A stretch of 64,000 nucleotides of DNA, from contig NZ_VYKK01000005.1 of NCBI RefSeq assembly GCF_008710135.1, positions 372,001 through 436,000 on the forward strand. The letters run 5' to 3'. The stretch is from Paenibacillus spiritus. GTDB taxonomy: Bacteria; Bacillota; Bacilli; Paenibacillales; Paenibacillaceae. The stretch's first letter is position 1. Each line of letters starts with the position of its first letter. Both the position numbers and the translations under genes were made by a program. Below, in pieces: positions 18,510 to 26,167 of the stretch. Below the pieces are notes generated by a model. It was given only the letters and a program-made list of their open reading frames with translations. It was not told where the DNA came from and searched no databases.

Positions 18510-18851
18510 TTGCCTTCGCAGCGCTTTAACCCGGATGACATCACCTTGGTCGAATCCGCCGTCGGCGACGATCTGCTGCTGTTGATTACCGGCGGCGTCC
18601 GCCATATCGGGGCCTGCAGCACGGCCTATCTGGCCGATGACGGCTCCGTGCAGGTATTGACCCAAGGGCTGCCGCATCACAAAGAGCATACGATCAGCGA
18701 GTCGGTGGCGGTTCGCGCAGCGCGGGAACTGCAGACAACGGTAACCGTGGTCATGGGCATCCACTACGATAATCTGACCCGCGCCGAGATTGAAGAAGTG
18801 GTTCAGGTGGTCGGTGAACGGGTCAAAGAATATTTAGTGGGTAAAATTTGA
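18510..18851 (+). CDS. Small protein resembling the LpdD-like prenylated-flavin chaperone domain
   Basis: 113 residues, starting at TTG 18510 with GGAAGGGG seven bases upstream. No signal peptide or membrane segment. The central part (GGVRHIGACSTAYL, then LPHHKEHTISESVAVRAARELQ and VVMGIHYDNLTRAEI) resembles the subunit-D-like domain associated with UbiD-family decarboxylases, by memory of the family and with modest certainty. It follows pyrD by 38 bases on the same strand, so it may share the pyrKD transcript. No UbiD or UbiX gene is visible in the window, so a role in prenyl-flavin handling is only a suggestion. Confidence 0.65.
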   Translation: MPSQRFNPDDITLVESAVGDDLLLLITGGVRHIGACSTAYLADDGSVQVLTQGLPHHKEHTISESVAVRAARELQTTVTVVMGIHYDNLTRAEIEEVVQVVGERVKEYLVGKI

Positions 18852-18921
18852 AACGTCCAACCCCGTCCTGCGTAATACTAACCAAACGCGTTTCCCAAAC
18901 TATTCTTGGAGGAATGAACCC

Positions 18922-19593
18922 ATGTCGATTTTCAAAAGATTGCGCGATTTAACGATGTCCAACATTAACTCTATTATTGACAAGGCCGAAGACCCGATTA
19001 AGATGACGGATCAGTATATCCGCGATATGACGGAAGACCTGGAAGACGCCGAGAAGGCGGTCGCCGCCCAGATCGCCATCGAGAAGAAATTCAAACAGCT
19101 CTATGAAGAGCAGGAAGCGCTGGTAACCAAGCGCAACCAGCAGGCCCATGCAGCCGCCCAGGCCGGCAATGCGGATCTGGCCCGCCGCGCGCTGGAAGAG
19201 AAGAAGACGGCCGAAGGCAAGATGGCCGAGTACAAGACCAGCTACGACCAGAACAAGGCTTCCGCCGACAACCTGCGCGCGAAGCTGGAAGAAATGCGCA
19301 AGCAGCTCGGCCAGATGAAGAGCAAGCGTGAGACGCTGGTCGCCCGCTACAATGCGGCCAAGGCCCAGACCGAGATCAACAAGGCCATGAGCGGATTCAG
19401 CTCCGATTCGGCTACGGCCGGACTCAAGCGGATGGAGGAGAAGATGCTGCAGGCGGAAGCCCATGCCGAAGCCAGCAACGAGATGAACTCCGGACGCAAG
19501 TCGCTCGACGACGAGTTCGAGCAGCTCGGCAAGGATCAGGGCGTAGAGGACGAGCTGGCCGCCCTGATGAAGCAGTACGACAAGCAGCAATAA
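18922..19593 (+). CDS. pspA: PspA/IM30 (Vipp1-like) membrane-stress protein
   Basis: 223-residue, almost wholly helical coiled-coil protein that binds and repairs stressed cytoplasmic membrane by forming ESCRT-III-like assemblies. The family signature is at the N-terminus (FKRLRDLTMSNINSIIDKAEDP) followed by long charged heptads with a QIAIEKKFKQLYEE segment. ATG 18922 has GGAGG 8-9 bases upstream. The following DUF4178 gene begins 24 bases later, a pairing common in Bacillota stress loci. Confidence 0.92.
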   Translation: MSIFKRLRDLTMSNINSIIDKAEDPIKMTDQYIRDMTEDLEDAEKAVAAQIAIEKKFKQLYEEQEALVTKRNQQAHAAAQAGNADLARRALEEKKTAEGKMAEYKTSYDQNKASADNLRAKLEEMRKQLGQMKSKRETLVARYNAAKAQTEINKAMSGFSSDSATAGLKRMEEKMLQAEAHAEASNEMNSGRKSLDDEFEQLGKDQGVEDELAALMKQYDKQQ

Positions 19594-19617
19594 CCGGAAC
19601 CGGGAGGAACGGCCTCA

Positions 19618-20124
19618 ATGAGCGTATGGAAGCGTATCGGCAATCTATTCTCGAAGGCTCCGGCGCCTGTAGCCGAGAAGAGCGTCCTGCAGCTGTCGCC
19701 GGGGGATATCTGCGAAGTGTCCCTCGTTACCTATGAAGTGACGGGCCGGGTCAGCAACCGCAGCCGCAACACGGTCCTGCTCACGCTTCGCGACGGGGCC
19801 GACATCGCCTATCTCCACATCGAACAGAGGGAGCAGCTTCAATTCGCGCTGTACCGCTCCATCGATGGGCGTATGGACAGTCTGACCGAGGTTCCGGCCA
19901 CAATGGTGCTGGATGACGAGACTTACTATCTGGAAGAAGAATACGAAGGATACGTGGCCGTCAGCGGGCAGACGCCGTTCATGAATGCGGGAGAACAGCA
20001 TGTCTGGCAGTTCCAGGCTGACAACAGCCGGCTGCTGCGAATCGAGTGGCAGAACGGCCGGTTCGTCCTCTACGAAGGCGAGAAGACAATCCCGGGCGAT
20101 GTCCGGGTCATCCGGGCATCTTGA
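19618..20124 (+). CDS. DUF4178-type protein paired with PspA
   Basis: 168 residues, soluble, no signal peptide. Most of the length (about 22-160) has the beta-rich pattern of DUF4178 proteins (LSPGDICEVSLVTYEVTGR..., W-x-F-x-x-D motif late in the protein). GGGAGG lies upstream of the ATG and the gene is 24 bases after pspA, then a terminator at 20152-20197, so pspA and this gene make a two-gene unit. The molecular role is unknown; the linkage suggests a part in membrane-stress response. Confidence 0.75.
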   Translation: MSVWKRIGNLFSKAPAPVAEKSVLQLSPGDICEVSLVTYEVTGRVSNRSRNTVLLTLRDGADIAYLHIEQREQLQFALYRSIDGRMDSLTEVPATMVLDDETYYLEEEYEGYVAVSGQTPFMNAGEQHVWQFQADNSRLLRIEWQNGRFVLYEGEKTIPGDVRVIRAS

Positions 20125-20151
20125 CCGGAAGGCATCCGGCGTTCTAAGGTT

Positions 20152-20197
20152 AAGGGGTATTCCGTACGGCGTGCAGCCGGCGGGATACCCCTTTTTT
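20152..20197 (+). terminator. Terminator after the pspA unit
   Basis: The arm 20152-20160 pairs with 20185-20193, with an inner GC-rich section, and six T follow (20192-20197). Confidence 0.8.
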
Positions 20198-20253
20198 GAT
20201 CGTTGCAAGTAGCACTGCCAAGTCCCTAAGGAGCAGGAAGGGAGAGAAGAAGC

Positions 20254-21528
20254 ATGGGTGAAGAGAAGGAACGGACAGGCCGGTTCGAGCGGCAGGCGCT
20301 GCCGCTAATGGAAGCGCACCGCCTGCTGATGGAACAGGCGGTGCAGGGCGGCAGCGAGAAGGTGCCGCTGGCGCAGGCTGCGGGACGGGTGCTGGCCGAA
20401 GAAATTCGGGCGTCTCATCCTTTTCCGGCGTTTGACCGTTCGGCAATGGACGGCTACGCGATCCGGGCCGCCGATACGGAGCGTTGCCAAGATGGAGAGA
20501 GCCTTACGCTTCGGATTGTCGAAGAGATTCCGTGCGGCTCGGTGGGAACGGTGCCGATTGTGTCCGGTACGGCAGCGCGGATAATGACCGGCGCGCCGAT
20601 CCCGGAAGGCGCCGATGCGGTGGTGATGCTGGAGATGACCGAAACGCCGGAGACCGGCGGGAAGGACGGCGGCGGGGGAACTGTCCGGATTCAGGTCCGG
20701 GCCGAACGGGGCCAGCACATCACGCGCCGCGGTCTGGAGCTGGAGGAAGGAGAGGCGGTCCTGCTTCCCGGGACCGATATAGGTCCCGGAGAAATCGCCA
20801 TGCTCGCCGCTCTGGGAATCCCGGAAGTTCCGGTTATCCGCAGACCGCGGGTAGCCGTATTCGCCACCGGCAGCGAGCTGCTGGATGCCGGCGTGCCGCT
20901 GGAGCCCGGCAAGATCAGAGACAGCAATTCGCCGATGCTTACGGCGCTTCTCTCGCAGTGCGGCGCAGAGGCTGTGCCGCTTGGCGTCATCGCCGATGAT
21001 CTGGAGCAGGCTCGCAGCCGGATTCAGATGGCGCTGGAGCTGTATGACCTCGTTCTGACGACCGGGGGAGTGTCGGTGGGCGATTATGACATTATGGGCG
21101 ATCTTGTGCGCGAGAGCGGCGCCGGCATGCTCTTCAACAAAGTGGCGATGCGGCCGGGCAGCGTCACCACGGCGGCTGTCCGGGGCGGCAAGCTGCTGCT
21201 GGCGCTCTCGGGCAACCCGGGGGCCTGTTACGTCGGCTTCCAGCTTCTGGCCCGCCCGCTGATCGGCCGTATGCTGGGCCGCCGGGAGCCCGATCTGCCG
21301 GAATGGAAGGCGGTGCTGGCGGAGGATTACCGGAAGAAAGGCAATTTTACCCGCCTGGTGCGCGCCCGGCTGGAAGCTAGGGAAGGCCGTCTGTATGCGG
21401 TCCCGTCAGGCATAGACGAGTCGAGCGTGACGGTCACGATCATGAAGAGCGACTGCCTGATCGTCGTGCCCGAGGATGAGACCCGCCTGGCCGCCGGTTC
21501 AGAAGTGACGGTGATTCGGCTTCCCTGA
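20254..21528 (+). CDS. moeA: Molybdopterin molybdotransferase
   Basis: Inserts molybdate into adenylylated molybdopterin. 424 residues with the MoeA domain order: N-terminal domain with FDRSAMDGYAIRA (about 59-71) and SGTAARIMTGAPIPEGADAVV (about 105-125), then the MoCF_biosynth domain with GSELLDAG, DSNSPML and TTGGVSVGDYD (about 269-279), then the C-terminal beta-barrel. ATG 20254 is preceded by GGGAGAG. No other moa/mob gene is in the window, so its molybdoenzyme customer is not visible here. Confidence 0.95.
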   Translation: MGEEKERTGRFERQALPLMEAHRLLMEQAVQGGSEKVPLAQAAGRVLAEEIRASHPFPAFDRSAMDGYAIRAADTERCQDGESLTLRIVEEIPCGSVGTVPIVSGTAARIMTGAPIPEGADAVVMLEMTETPETGGKDGGGGTVRIQVRAERGQHITRRGLELEEGEAVLLPGTDIGPGEIAMLAALGIPEVPVIRRPRVAVFATGSELLDAGVPLEPGKIRDSNSPMLTALLSQCGAEAVPLGVIADDLEQARSRIQMALELYDLVLTTGGVSVGDYDIMGDLVRESGAGMLFNKVAMRPGSVTTAAVRGGKLLLALSGNPGACYVGFQLLARPLIGRMLGRREPDLPEWKAVLAEDYRKKGNFTRLVRARLEAREGRLYAVPSGIDESSVTVTIMKSDCLIVVPEDETRLAAGSEVTVIRLP

Positions 21529-21684
21529 GGAGGGGATCTCCGAGAAGCTTCGGCGATAACGGACGACTGAGAACGGCCGCCAGCTTAACAGCGCCTTGCA
21601 CGATTCGCCCAGAACGGCCAATCGCCCAGAACGGCGGCAGCCAAGAAGAGCCGCCGTTCATTTACGCTACTTATTATCAAATTA

Positions 21685-21702
21685 CAACATATGAAAAATT
21701 CA
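21685..21702. repeat. 18-base direct repeat, copy 1
   Basis: CAACATATGAAAAATTCA, identical to 24589-24606 in the same orientation. The two copies flank the XerS-type, GNAT and SDR genes. Confidence 0.6.
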
Positions 21703-21799
21703 CACAAGGAATATCACGCTTCTTTCTCTTTCGTTATTCCCGCCGACCCTCCGCAAGAGCCGTCTTTATCACTCCGCCAAACTTGGCACAAAAAGTAAA

Positions 21800-21833
21800 A
21801 AGGGCGGCCGTCTTCCCGAACCGGCCCGCCCTT
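21800..21833 (-). terminator. Terminator of the XerS-type recombinase gene
   Basis: Arms 21800-21810 and 21822-21833 form a GC-rich stem; the A-rich run at 21790-21800 gives a T run on the minus strand. Confidence 0.75.
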
Positions 21834-21916
21834 GTACCTTCTTGCAGCTCCGGAATCCTCCGCCATTCGAGCGCTGCTTGCCGTCCGGGTATCGCGTGCC
21901 GAAAGGCAAGCCTATC

Positions 21917-22999
21917 CTAGTTTCCGTTTCGCCGCTCGATGGCCTCGGACATGGTCTTGTCCGTCAGATGCGCATAGACCTCCGTGGTCTCCGTAGAGGC
22001 ATGGCCGAGCTGCTCTTTGGTCTTGTAAATATCATTCTGGAGATAATAATCCGTCGCGAACGAATGTCTTAGCTTGTGCACGGTCAAAAACGGCTTGCCG
22101 AAGCGTTTGGCATACTTGATAATCATCTCTTGAATGGCCCGTTTGGTCATCCGCTTGCCTTCGGAAGCGCCGTTGGGAAGCGTGATGAAGAGGGCCTTCT
22201 CGCGTTTGGGCGTATGGTACCGGGCCTGGCGGACAGCCAGATAGGCGGACAGCTCATCCTTGGCCTGCTCGCGGAAATAGACCGGTGTCTTGAAGGTCTC
22301 ATCATTGTTGCCCTTCCGGTAGACGTAGAGCAGCTTATTGTTCAGATCGAGATCGTCCAGGTTGAGGTTCACCACTTCCGAGACGCGCAGCCCGGAATTC
22401 AGGATCAGACTTGCAATGCAGGCATCGCGTTCCCGGTTCTGCAGATGGGCATAATGCGCCTGCTTGTTGCGTTCGACGTCCCGGCCGTAGCCGTCCAGAA
22501 TATAGCCGACAAATTCCAGCAGTTCCTCCTCCTCCAGAATTTTGCCCTTCAGCTTGGCGGCCGTATCCTTCGGCTTGTGGATGCGTTTGATCTCAACCTT
22601 GGCCATTACATTGCGCTTGAGGAGCGGGTAGAAGTGCTCGTCCTCGGCGATCTGGCTCAGATAATGGAACAGAGAGCGGAGGGCGGACAGCTTGCGGGAG
22701 ACCGTCGTCCGCGAGTTGGTTCCTTCCATTCGTGTGGTCAGGTACAGACGGTAGCCGACAATGCTGTCCATGTGGAGGCGCTCCAGATCCAGCAGTGTAA
22801 TGTCGGCGTTCTTCCCGGCCTCGGACAGCCCCTCCATGCGAAGGTAGCCGAAGAAGAACTCATAATCCCGGACATACTCCAGCAGCGAAGAGGGGGAGAG
22901 GTCAGGCAGCTTGTAATCAATGAATTGCTGTACGAACCACGGAAGCGATGGAAGATGCTCTTCCAGCTTCCTGCGGTCGCTTGTTTTCTGAATGCTCAC
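21917..22999 (-). CDS. xerS: Tyrosine recombinase, XerS type
   Basis: 360-residue site-specific recombinase. The SAM-like N-terminal domain contains the PWFVQQFIDYK segment characteristic of XerS proteins, which are longer than XerC/XerD (~300). The catalytic set is complete: Arg205 (GLRVSEV), the beta-hairpin Lys in VYRKGNND, His308 and Arg311 (HKLRH), His333 (LGHAS) and nucleophile Tyr342 (EVYAHL). Starts at GTG 22999 with AGGTGAA upstream. In streptococci XerS alone resolves chromosome dimers at difSL; in this lineage the role is unknown to me. There are no mobile-element hallmarks around it except an 18-base repeat on either side. Confidence 0.88.
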   Translation of the reverse strand: MSIQKTSDRRKLEEHLPSLPWFVQQFIDYKLPDLSPSSLLEYVRDYEFFFGYLRMEGLSEAGKNADITLLDLERLHMDSIVGYRLYLTTRMEGTNSRTTVSRKLSALRSLFHYLSQIAEDEHFYPLLKRNVMAKVEIKRIHKPKDTAAKLKGKILEEEELLEFVGYILDGYGRDVERNKQAHYAHLQNRERDACIASLILNSGLRVSEVVNLNLDDLDLNNKLLYVYRKGNNDETFKTPVYFREQAKDELSAYLAVRQARYHTPKREKALFITLPNGASEGKRMTKRAIQEMIIKYAKRFGKPFLTVHKLRHSFATDYYLQNDIYKTKEQLGHASTETTEVYAHLTDKTMSEAIERRNGN

Positions 23000-23160
23000 G
23001 AAGGTTCACCTGCGCTTAAGTAGAATCAGACCGATCAATCTTCATTGTATCACAGGCAGGGGCAGAGGAGAGGACGGTCCGAGACCGGGCCGCCTTGCGG
23101 CAGGAGAAGCAAAGCGCTATGATGTTTAACAGAATATGGCGAACATACAGAGGTGACTAC

Positions 23161-23670
23161 ATGGAACTCGGACTTGAACGGGTCCCCTACGAGCGCAAGA
23201 CCGTGATTTCACGGCTGATGCAGTTCTATCTGTACGACTTTACCCGGTACCTCGATATCCATGTCGACCGCAGCGGGGCATTTCCCGAGTATCCGGGGCT
23301 GGAAGCTTACTGGAACAGCGGCAGCAACAAGTATCCGTACTTGATTACATGCGACGGCCATCCCGCCGGTTTTGCGCTGGTGGATCGGCTGCTGAGAAGT
23401 CCGGAGGGCGACTTTTATATGACGGAATTTTTTGTCATGCAAAAATACCGCCGCTTCGGCGTCGGCACCTGGGCGGCCCACCGGCTGTTCGATATGTTCC
23501 CCGGAGACTGGAAAGTCTCCCAGGTGCGGGCCAACACGCCGGCGCGCACCTTCTGGCGGCGCGTAATCGGAGAATATACGAACGGAATCTATGAAGAACG
23601 GTATGACCATCGTCAGGGCAACCCCAGCCAATATTTTAATACATTAAAAGTTAATAATGTTAACGATTAA
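23161..23670 (+). CDS. GNAT-family acetyltransferase
   Basis: 169 residues. The acetyl-CoA motif is MTEFFVMQKYRRFGVGTWAAHRLFD (about residues 87-111), with the R-x-F-G-V-G pyrophosphate loop, followed by the N-x-P-A-R-x-F-W-R-R motif common in GNATs close to predicted acetyltransferase COG5628. ATG 23161 has AGAGGTGA seven bases upstream; in-frame codons back to 23095 lack a good site. The substrate is unknown. The SDR gene begins 16 bases after its stop. Confidence 0.85.
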   Translation: MELGLERVPYERKTVISRLMQFYLYDFTRYLDIHVDRSGAFPEYPGLEAYWNSGSNKYPYLITCDGHPAGFALVDRLLRSPEGDFYMTEFFVMQKYRRFGVGTWAAHRLFDMFPGDWKVSQVRANTPARTFWRRVIGEYTNGIYEERYDHRQGNPSQYFNTLKVNNVND

Positions 23671-23686
23671 AAAGGAGATGAAAGGC

Positions 23687-24460
23687 TTGTATTTGCCATC
23701 CTTTCAGTTGACTGGCAAGACCGCGCTGGTTACCGGCGCGGGGAAGGGCATCGGCCGGGCGCTCGCTGTCGGCCTTGCTGAAGCAGGCTGCGACGTGGCG
23801 CTCGTGTCGCGGACAATGGCCGATCTGGAACAGACGTCGGCCCTGATCGAACAAGTATCGAGCGCCCGCAGCTTCCGATATGCCGCAGATGTCAGCGACC
23901 GTGCAGCGATGGAGAAGACGGCCGCACAGGCCTTGGCCGATCTCGGGCGGCTGGACATCTGGATCAACAACGCCGGCATGAACATACGGACGCCAGCCCT
24001 TGAAGTCACGGATAGCGAATGGGAGACCATCGTCGGTACGAATCTGAAATCGGCGCTGATCGGTTCGCAGCAGGCTGCCGGCTTCATGAAAGAGCAGGGG
24101 GGAGGGAGCATCATTAATATCGCTTCGGTGGCGGGTGTGACCGCTCTGCGGACCGGGGTCGTCTATGGAGCGACGAAAGCCGGGATAATTCAGATGACCC
24201 GGAATTTGGCGCTGGAATGGGCGCCTTACGGAATTCGGGTCAACGGAGTGGGGCCATGGTATTTCAAGACTCCGCTGTCGGAGAAGGTGCTTGCGGACGA
24301 AGCGTATCTGAGCCGCATTCTGGACCGGACACCGATGGGCCGGATCGGTGAGCTTGGCGAACTGGTCGGTCCCGTCGTGTTCCTGGCATCCGAGGCTTCG
24401 TCCTACATGACGGGCCAGACTTTGATTGTTGACGGGGGAATGAGCATCTTCGGCTTTTAG
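23687..24460 (+). CDS. Short-chain dehydrogenase/reductase (gluconate 5-dehydrogenase-like)
   Basis: 257-residue classical SDR. Cofactor motif TGAGKGIG near residues 17-24, NNAGMN in the middle, catalytic Ser of NIASVAG and the YGATK active-site Tyr/Lys (about 157-161), and C-terminal GQTLIVDGG. The GKGIGRAL and IAS/VYGATKAG arrangement is nearest to gluconate/ketogluconate reductases, but specificity is uncertain. TTG 23687 is chosen since AAGGAG lies 9 bases upstream; ATG 23657 lies inside the GNAT gene without a ribosome site. Confidence 0.85.
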   Translation: MYLPSFQLTGKTALVTGAGKGIGRALAVGLAEAGCDVALVSRTMADLEQTSALIEQVSSARSFRYAADVSDRAAMEKTAAQALADLGRLDIWINNAGMNIRTPALEVTDSEWETIVGTNLKSALIGSQQAAGFMKEQGGGSIINIASVAGVTALRTGVVYGATKAGIIQMTRNLALEWAPYGIRVNGVGPWYFKTPLSEKVLADEAYLSRILDRTPMGRIGELGELVGPVVFLASEASSYMTGQTLIVDGGMSIFGF

Positions 24461-24588
24461 CAACTAAATATAATAAATATTATGTAAACTTAATCTACTG
24501 TATATCCCGGTTATCACCCCCGATTGAAACCCAAAGATTGACTTTTGAATTTAGAATAGGCGATTTCCGTGCCAACAAAACAAAATTT

Positions 24589-24606
24589 CAACATATGAAA
24601 AATTCA
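24589..24606. repeat. 18-base direct repeat, copy 2
   Basis: Identical to 21685-21702, same orientation, 2.9 kb away. Confidence 0.6.
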
Positions 24607-24688
24607 AAATAGAAAAATCCATTCCATCCTCACCCGCCGCCACAATTCAGCAAACGCAACCAACGAACACCGAACCCCTTAAACCCGT

Positions 24689-24715
24689 GAAAAAGCGAAC
24701 CCTGCCAGGCCCGCT
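24689..24715 (-). terminator. Terminator of the MFS transporter gene
   Basis: Arms 24694-24702 and 24707-24715 pair with several G-U pairs around a 4-base loop; five A at 24689-24693 provide the minus-strand T run. Confidence 0.6.
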
Positions 24716-24762
24716 TCTGCTTCAACCAGAACCGCATATGTAAAAAGGGTATGCCAGGACAA

Positions 24763-26013
24763 TCATCCTGCGATTGTGTCGCAGGGCTGTTCCTCTTTCG
24801 CTTCCGCGGCTTCTCGCGCCATCAGCCGGCGGTGAGCCAGCCACAGCAGCGGAAGACCGAGCGCCGTTGTAATTGCCAAGGGGATGAAGAGCGCCGGGCC
24901 GCTGCCCGCGCCGAACTGATCGAGCATCATGCCTCCCATTACCGGAGCCAGGACGTAGCCGAATCCGTTGAAACCGATCGTGCCGAAGTAGGTGCCTTTC
25001 CACTGCGGTTTGGCGATCCGGTCGATCAGCATGTCCATCATGGTGAAGATCAGCACCTCGCCGACGGTGAACACGACAACGCCTGCCATCAGCAGAGCAA
25101 CTCCCTGAGCCGCTCCGAACATCAGCATGGAGCCGCAGATGCACAGATTGCCGATCATCAGCGGCACCACGGGTGGAAGATTGCGCGTGCTGCGAACAAG
25201 CGGGAACTGGACAACCAGCACAATTACAGCGTTAAGGGAGAGCATGTAGGAGAACAGCTTCCCGCCGTTGGTGAAATGCGGACTGAGCACCAAATACTGC
25301 GACATGGTTGAGCCGAAATGCGCATAGCCGAGAACGCAGAAGACGGTCCCAAGGAGCACCGGCAGGAAGACCGGGTCGCGTCCGGTAATCGCCATGGCTT
25401 CCCGGAGGCGGGGCGCTTCAACCCGTTCCGGCACAGGAAGCGTATCCCGGTTGCGCGAGAATTGGAAAATCAGAACGAGTCCATAGAGCACATAGACGAT
25501 GCCGCCCAGAAGAAACGGGAAAGTATTCTCCGTTGACCCCAGCTGAGCCCCCACCAAGGGACCAAAGACCACCCCGATATTGATCGCCGCATAGCGCAGA
25601 TTGAAGATCAGAAGCTTCTTGTCAGGAGAGGTAATGTCGGAGAGCAGCGCCCGGGAAGTCGGTTCGAACAGCGCCCGGCACAGACCGTTCAGCGTGTTGA
25701 CGACGAAGAACATCCACAGAACCGTCGAACCCGAGAAAGCGACGAATACGGAGGCCCAGCCGAAGATAGAGAAGAGCATGACTTTCTTGCGTCCGATAAT
25801 ATCTGAGATGTACCCCCCGTAGAAAGAGACCAGAACGCCTGCGAGGGAGCTGACTGCGATGGTCATCCCGGTCTGTGTGGTGGATGCGCCCAGATGGCGA
25901 ACCAGGTAGATGGAGAGAAAAGGAATGCTCATGGATGAGACGAGACGGCCGAACAGCGTCCCGAGAATAATGGTCCAAGCCAGGGGGTGAATCCCCCTAA
26001 GATGGCTTTTCAT
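24763..26013 (-). CDS. Major facilitator superfamily transporter
   Basis: 416 residues, about 12 hydrophobic segments, with a cytoplasmic loop of GGYISDIIGRKKVML (about residues 59-73) that is the MFS motif A between helices 2 and 3. It is probably a proton-driven efflux permease of a drug or sugar. ATG 26013 is preceded by AAAGGAGGT. The divergent neighbour is an SgrR-like regulator; in E. coli sgrR adjoins the sugar exporter setA, so sugar or sugar-phosphate efflux is an attractive but unproven idea. Confidence 0.88.
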   Translation of the reverse strand: MKSHLRGIHPLAWTIILGTLFGRLVSSMSIPFLSIYLVRHLGASTTQTGMTIAVSSLAGVLVSFYGGYISDIIGRKKVMLFSIFGWASVFVAFSGSTVLWMFFVVNTLNGLCRALFEPTSRALLSDITSPDKKLLIFNLRYAAINIGVVFGPLVGAQLGSTENTFPFLLGGIVYVLYGLVLIFQFSRNRDTLPVPERVEAPRLREAMAITGRDPVFLPVLLGTVFCVLGYAHFGSTMSQYLVLSPHFTNGGKLFSYMLSLNAVIVLVVQFPLVRSTRNLPPVVPLMIGNLCICGSMLMFGAAQGVALLMAGVVVFTVGEVLIFTMMDMLIDRIAKPQWKGTYFGTIGFNGFGYVLAPVMGGMMLDQFGAGSGPALFIPLAITTALGLPLLWLAHRRLMAREAAEAKEEQPCDTIAG

Positions 26014-26056
26014 GGCTACCTCCTTTGAGATTAGAAGAAATTTGGAAGATCAGGGA

Positions 26057-26086
26057 TTGTAAACCTAATGTAAACCTCGCTATAAT
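26057..26086 (+). promoter_or_regulatory. Promoter of the SgrR-like gene with tandem operator-like repeat
   Basis: TTGTAA (26057-26062), 18-base spacer, perfect TATAAT (26081-26086). TGTAAACCT occurs twice, at 26058-26066 and 26069-26077, 11 bases apart (one helical turn), filling the -35 and spacer region. Confidence 0.7.
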
Positions 26087-26167
26087 TGTACCTGATAAAA
26101 GGGGAAGGAAAAGTGTAAGGAGCATTCATTCCTTTTCACCTTTAAGGATTTCGAAGGAGGAACGCCA

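Larger units (their letters stand above)
21529..21916. other. Intergenic region with two terminators, a short direct repeat and one copy of an 18-base repeat
   Basis: 388 bases between convergent moeA and the XerS-type gene. A 13-base word, CGCCCAGAACGGC, occurs twice in tandem (about 21606 and 21624). A perfect 9-bp hairpin (21630-21638 with 21650-21658) is a candidate moeA terminator. AT-rich sequence follows, with the repeat CAACATATGAAAAATTCA at 21685-21702 that recurs at 24589-24606. The minus-strand terminator at 21800-21833 ends the recombinase transcript. No gene is seen. Confidence 0.6.
24461..24762. other. AT-rich intergenic region with repeated words
   Basis: 302 bases between convergent genes. 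It contains TAAATATTATGTAAAC at 24474-24489 (identical 16-mer at 48894-48909, related sequence at 52305-52319), the second copy of the 18-base repeat at 24589-24606, and the minus-strand terminator at 24689-24715. No open reading frame of note. Confidence 0.6.

Noticed and set aside
21917..22999. Prophage or integrative element around the recombinase
   Set aside because: No phage structural, relaxase or transposase genes on either side; neighbours are ordinary chromosomal genes.
22076..23023. 315-residue plus-strand open frame
   Set aside because: Shadow of the XerS-type recombinase gene, no ribosome site.
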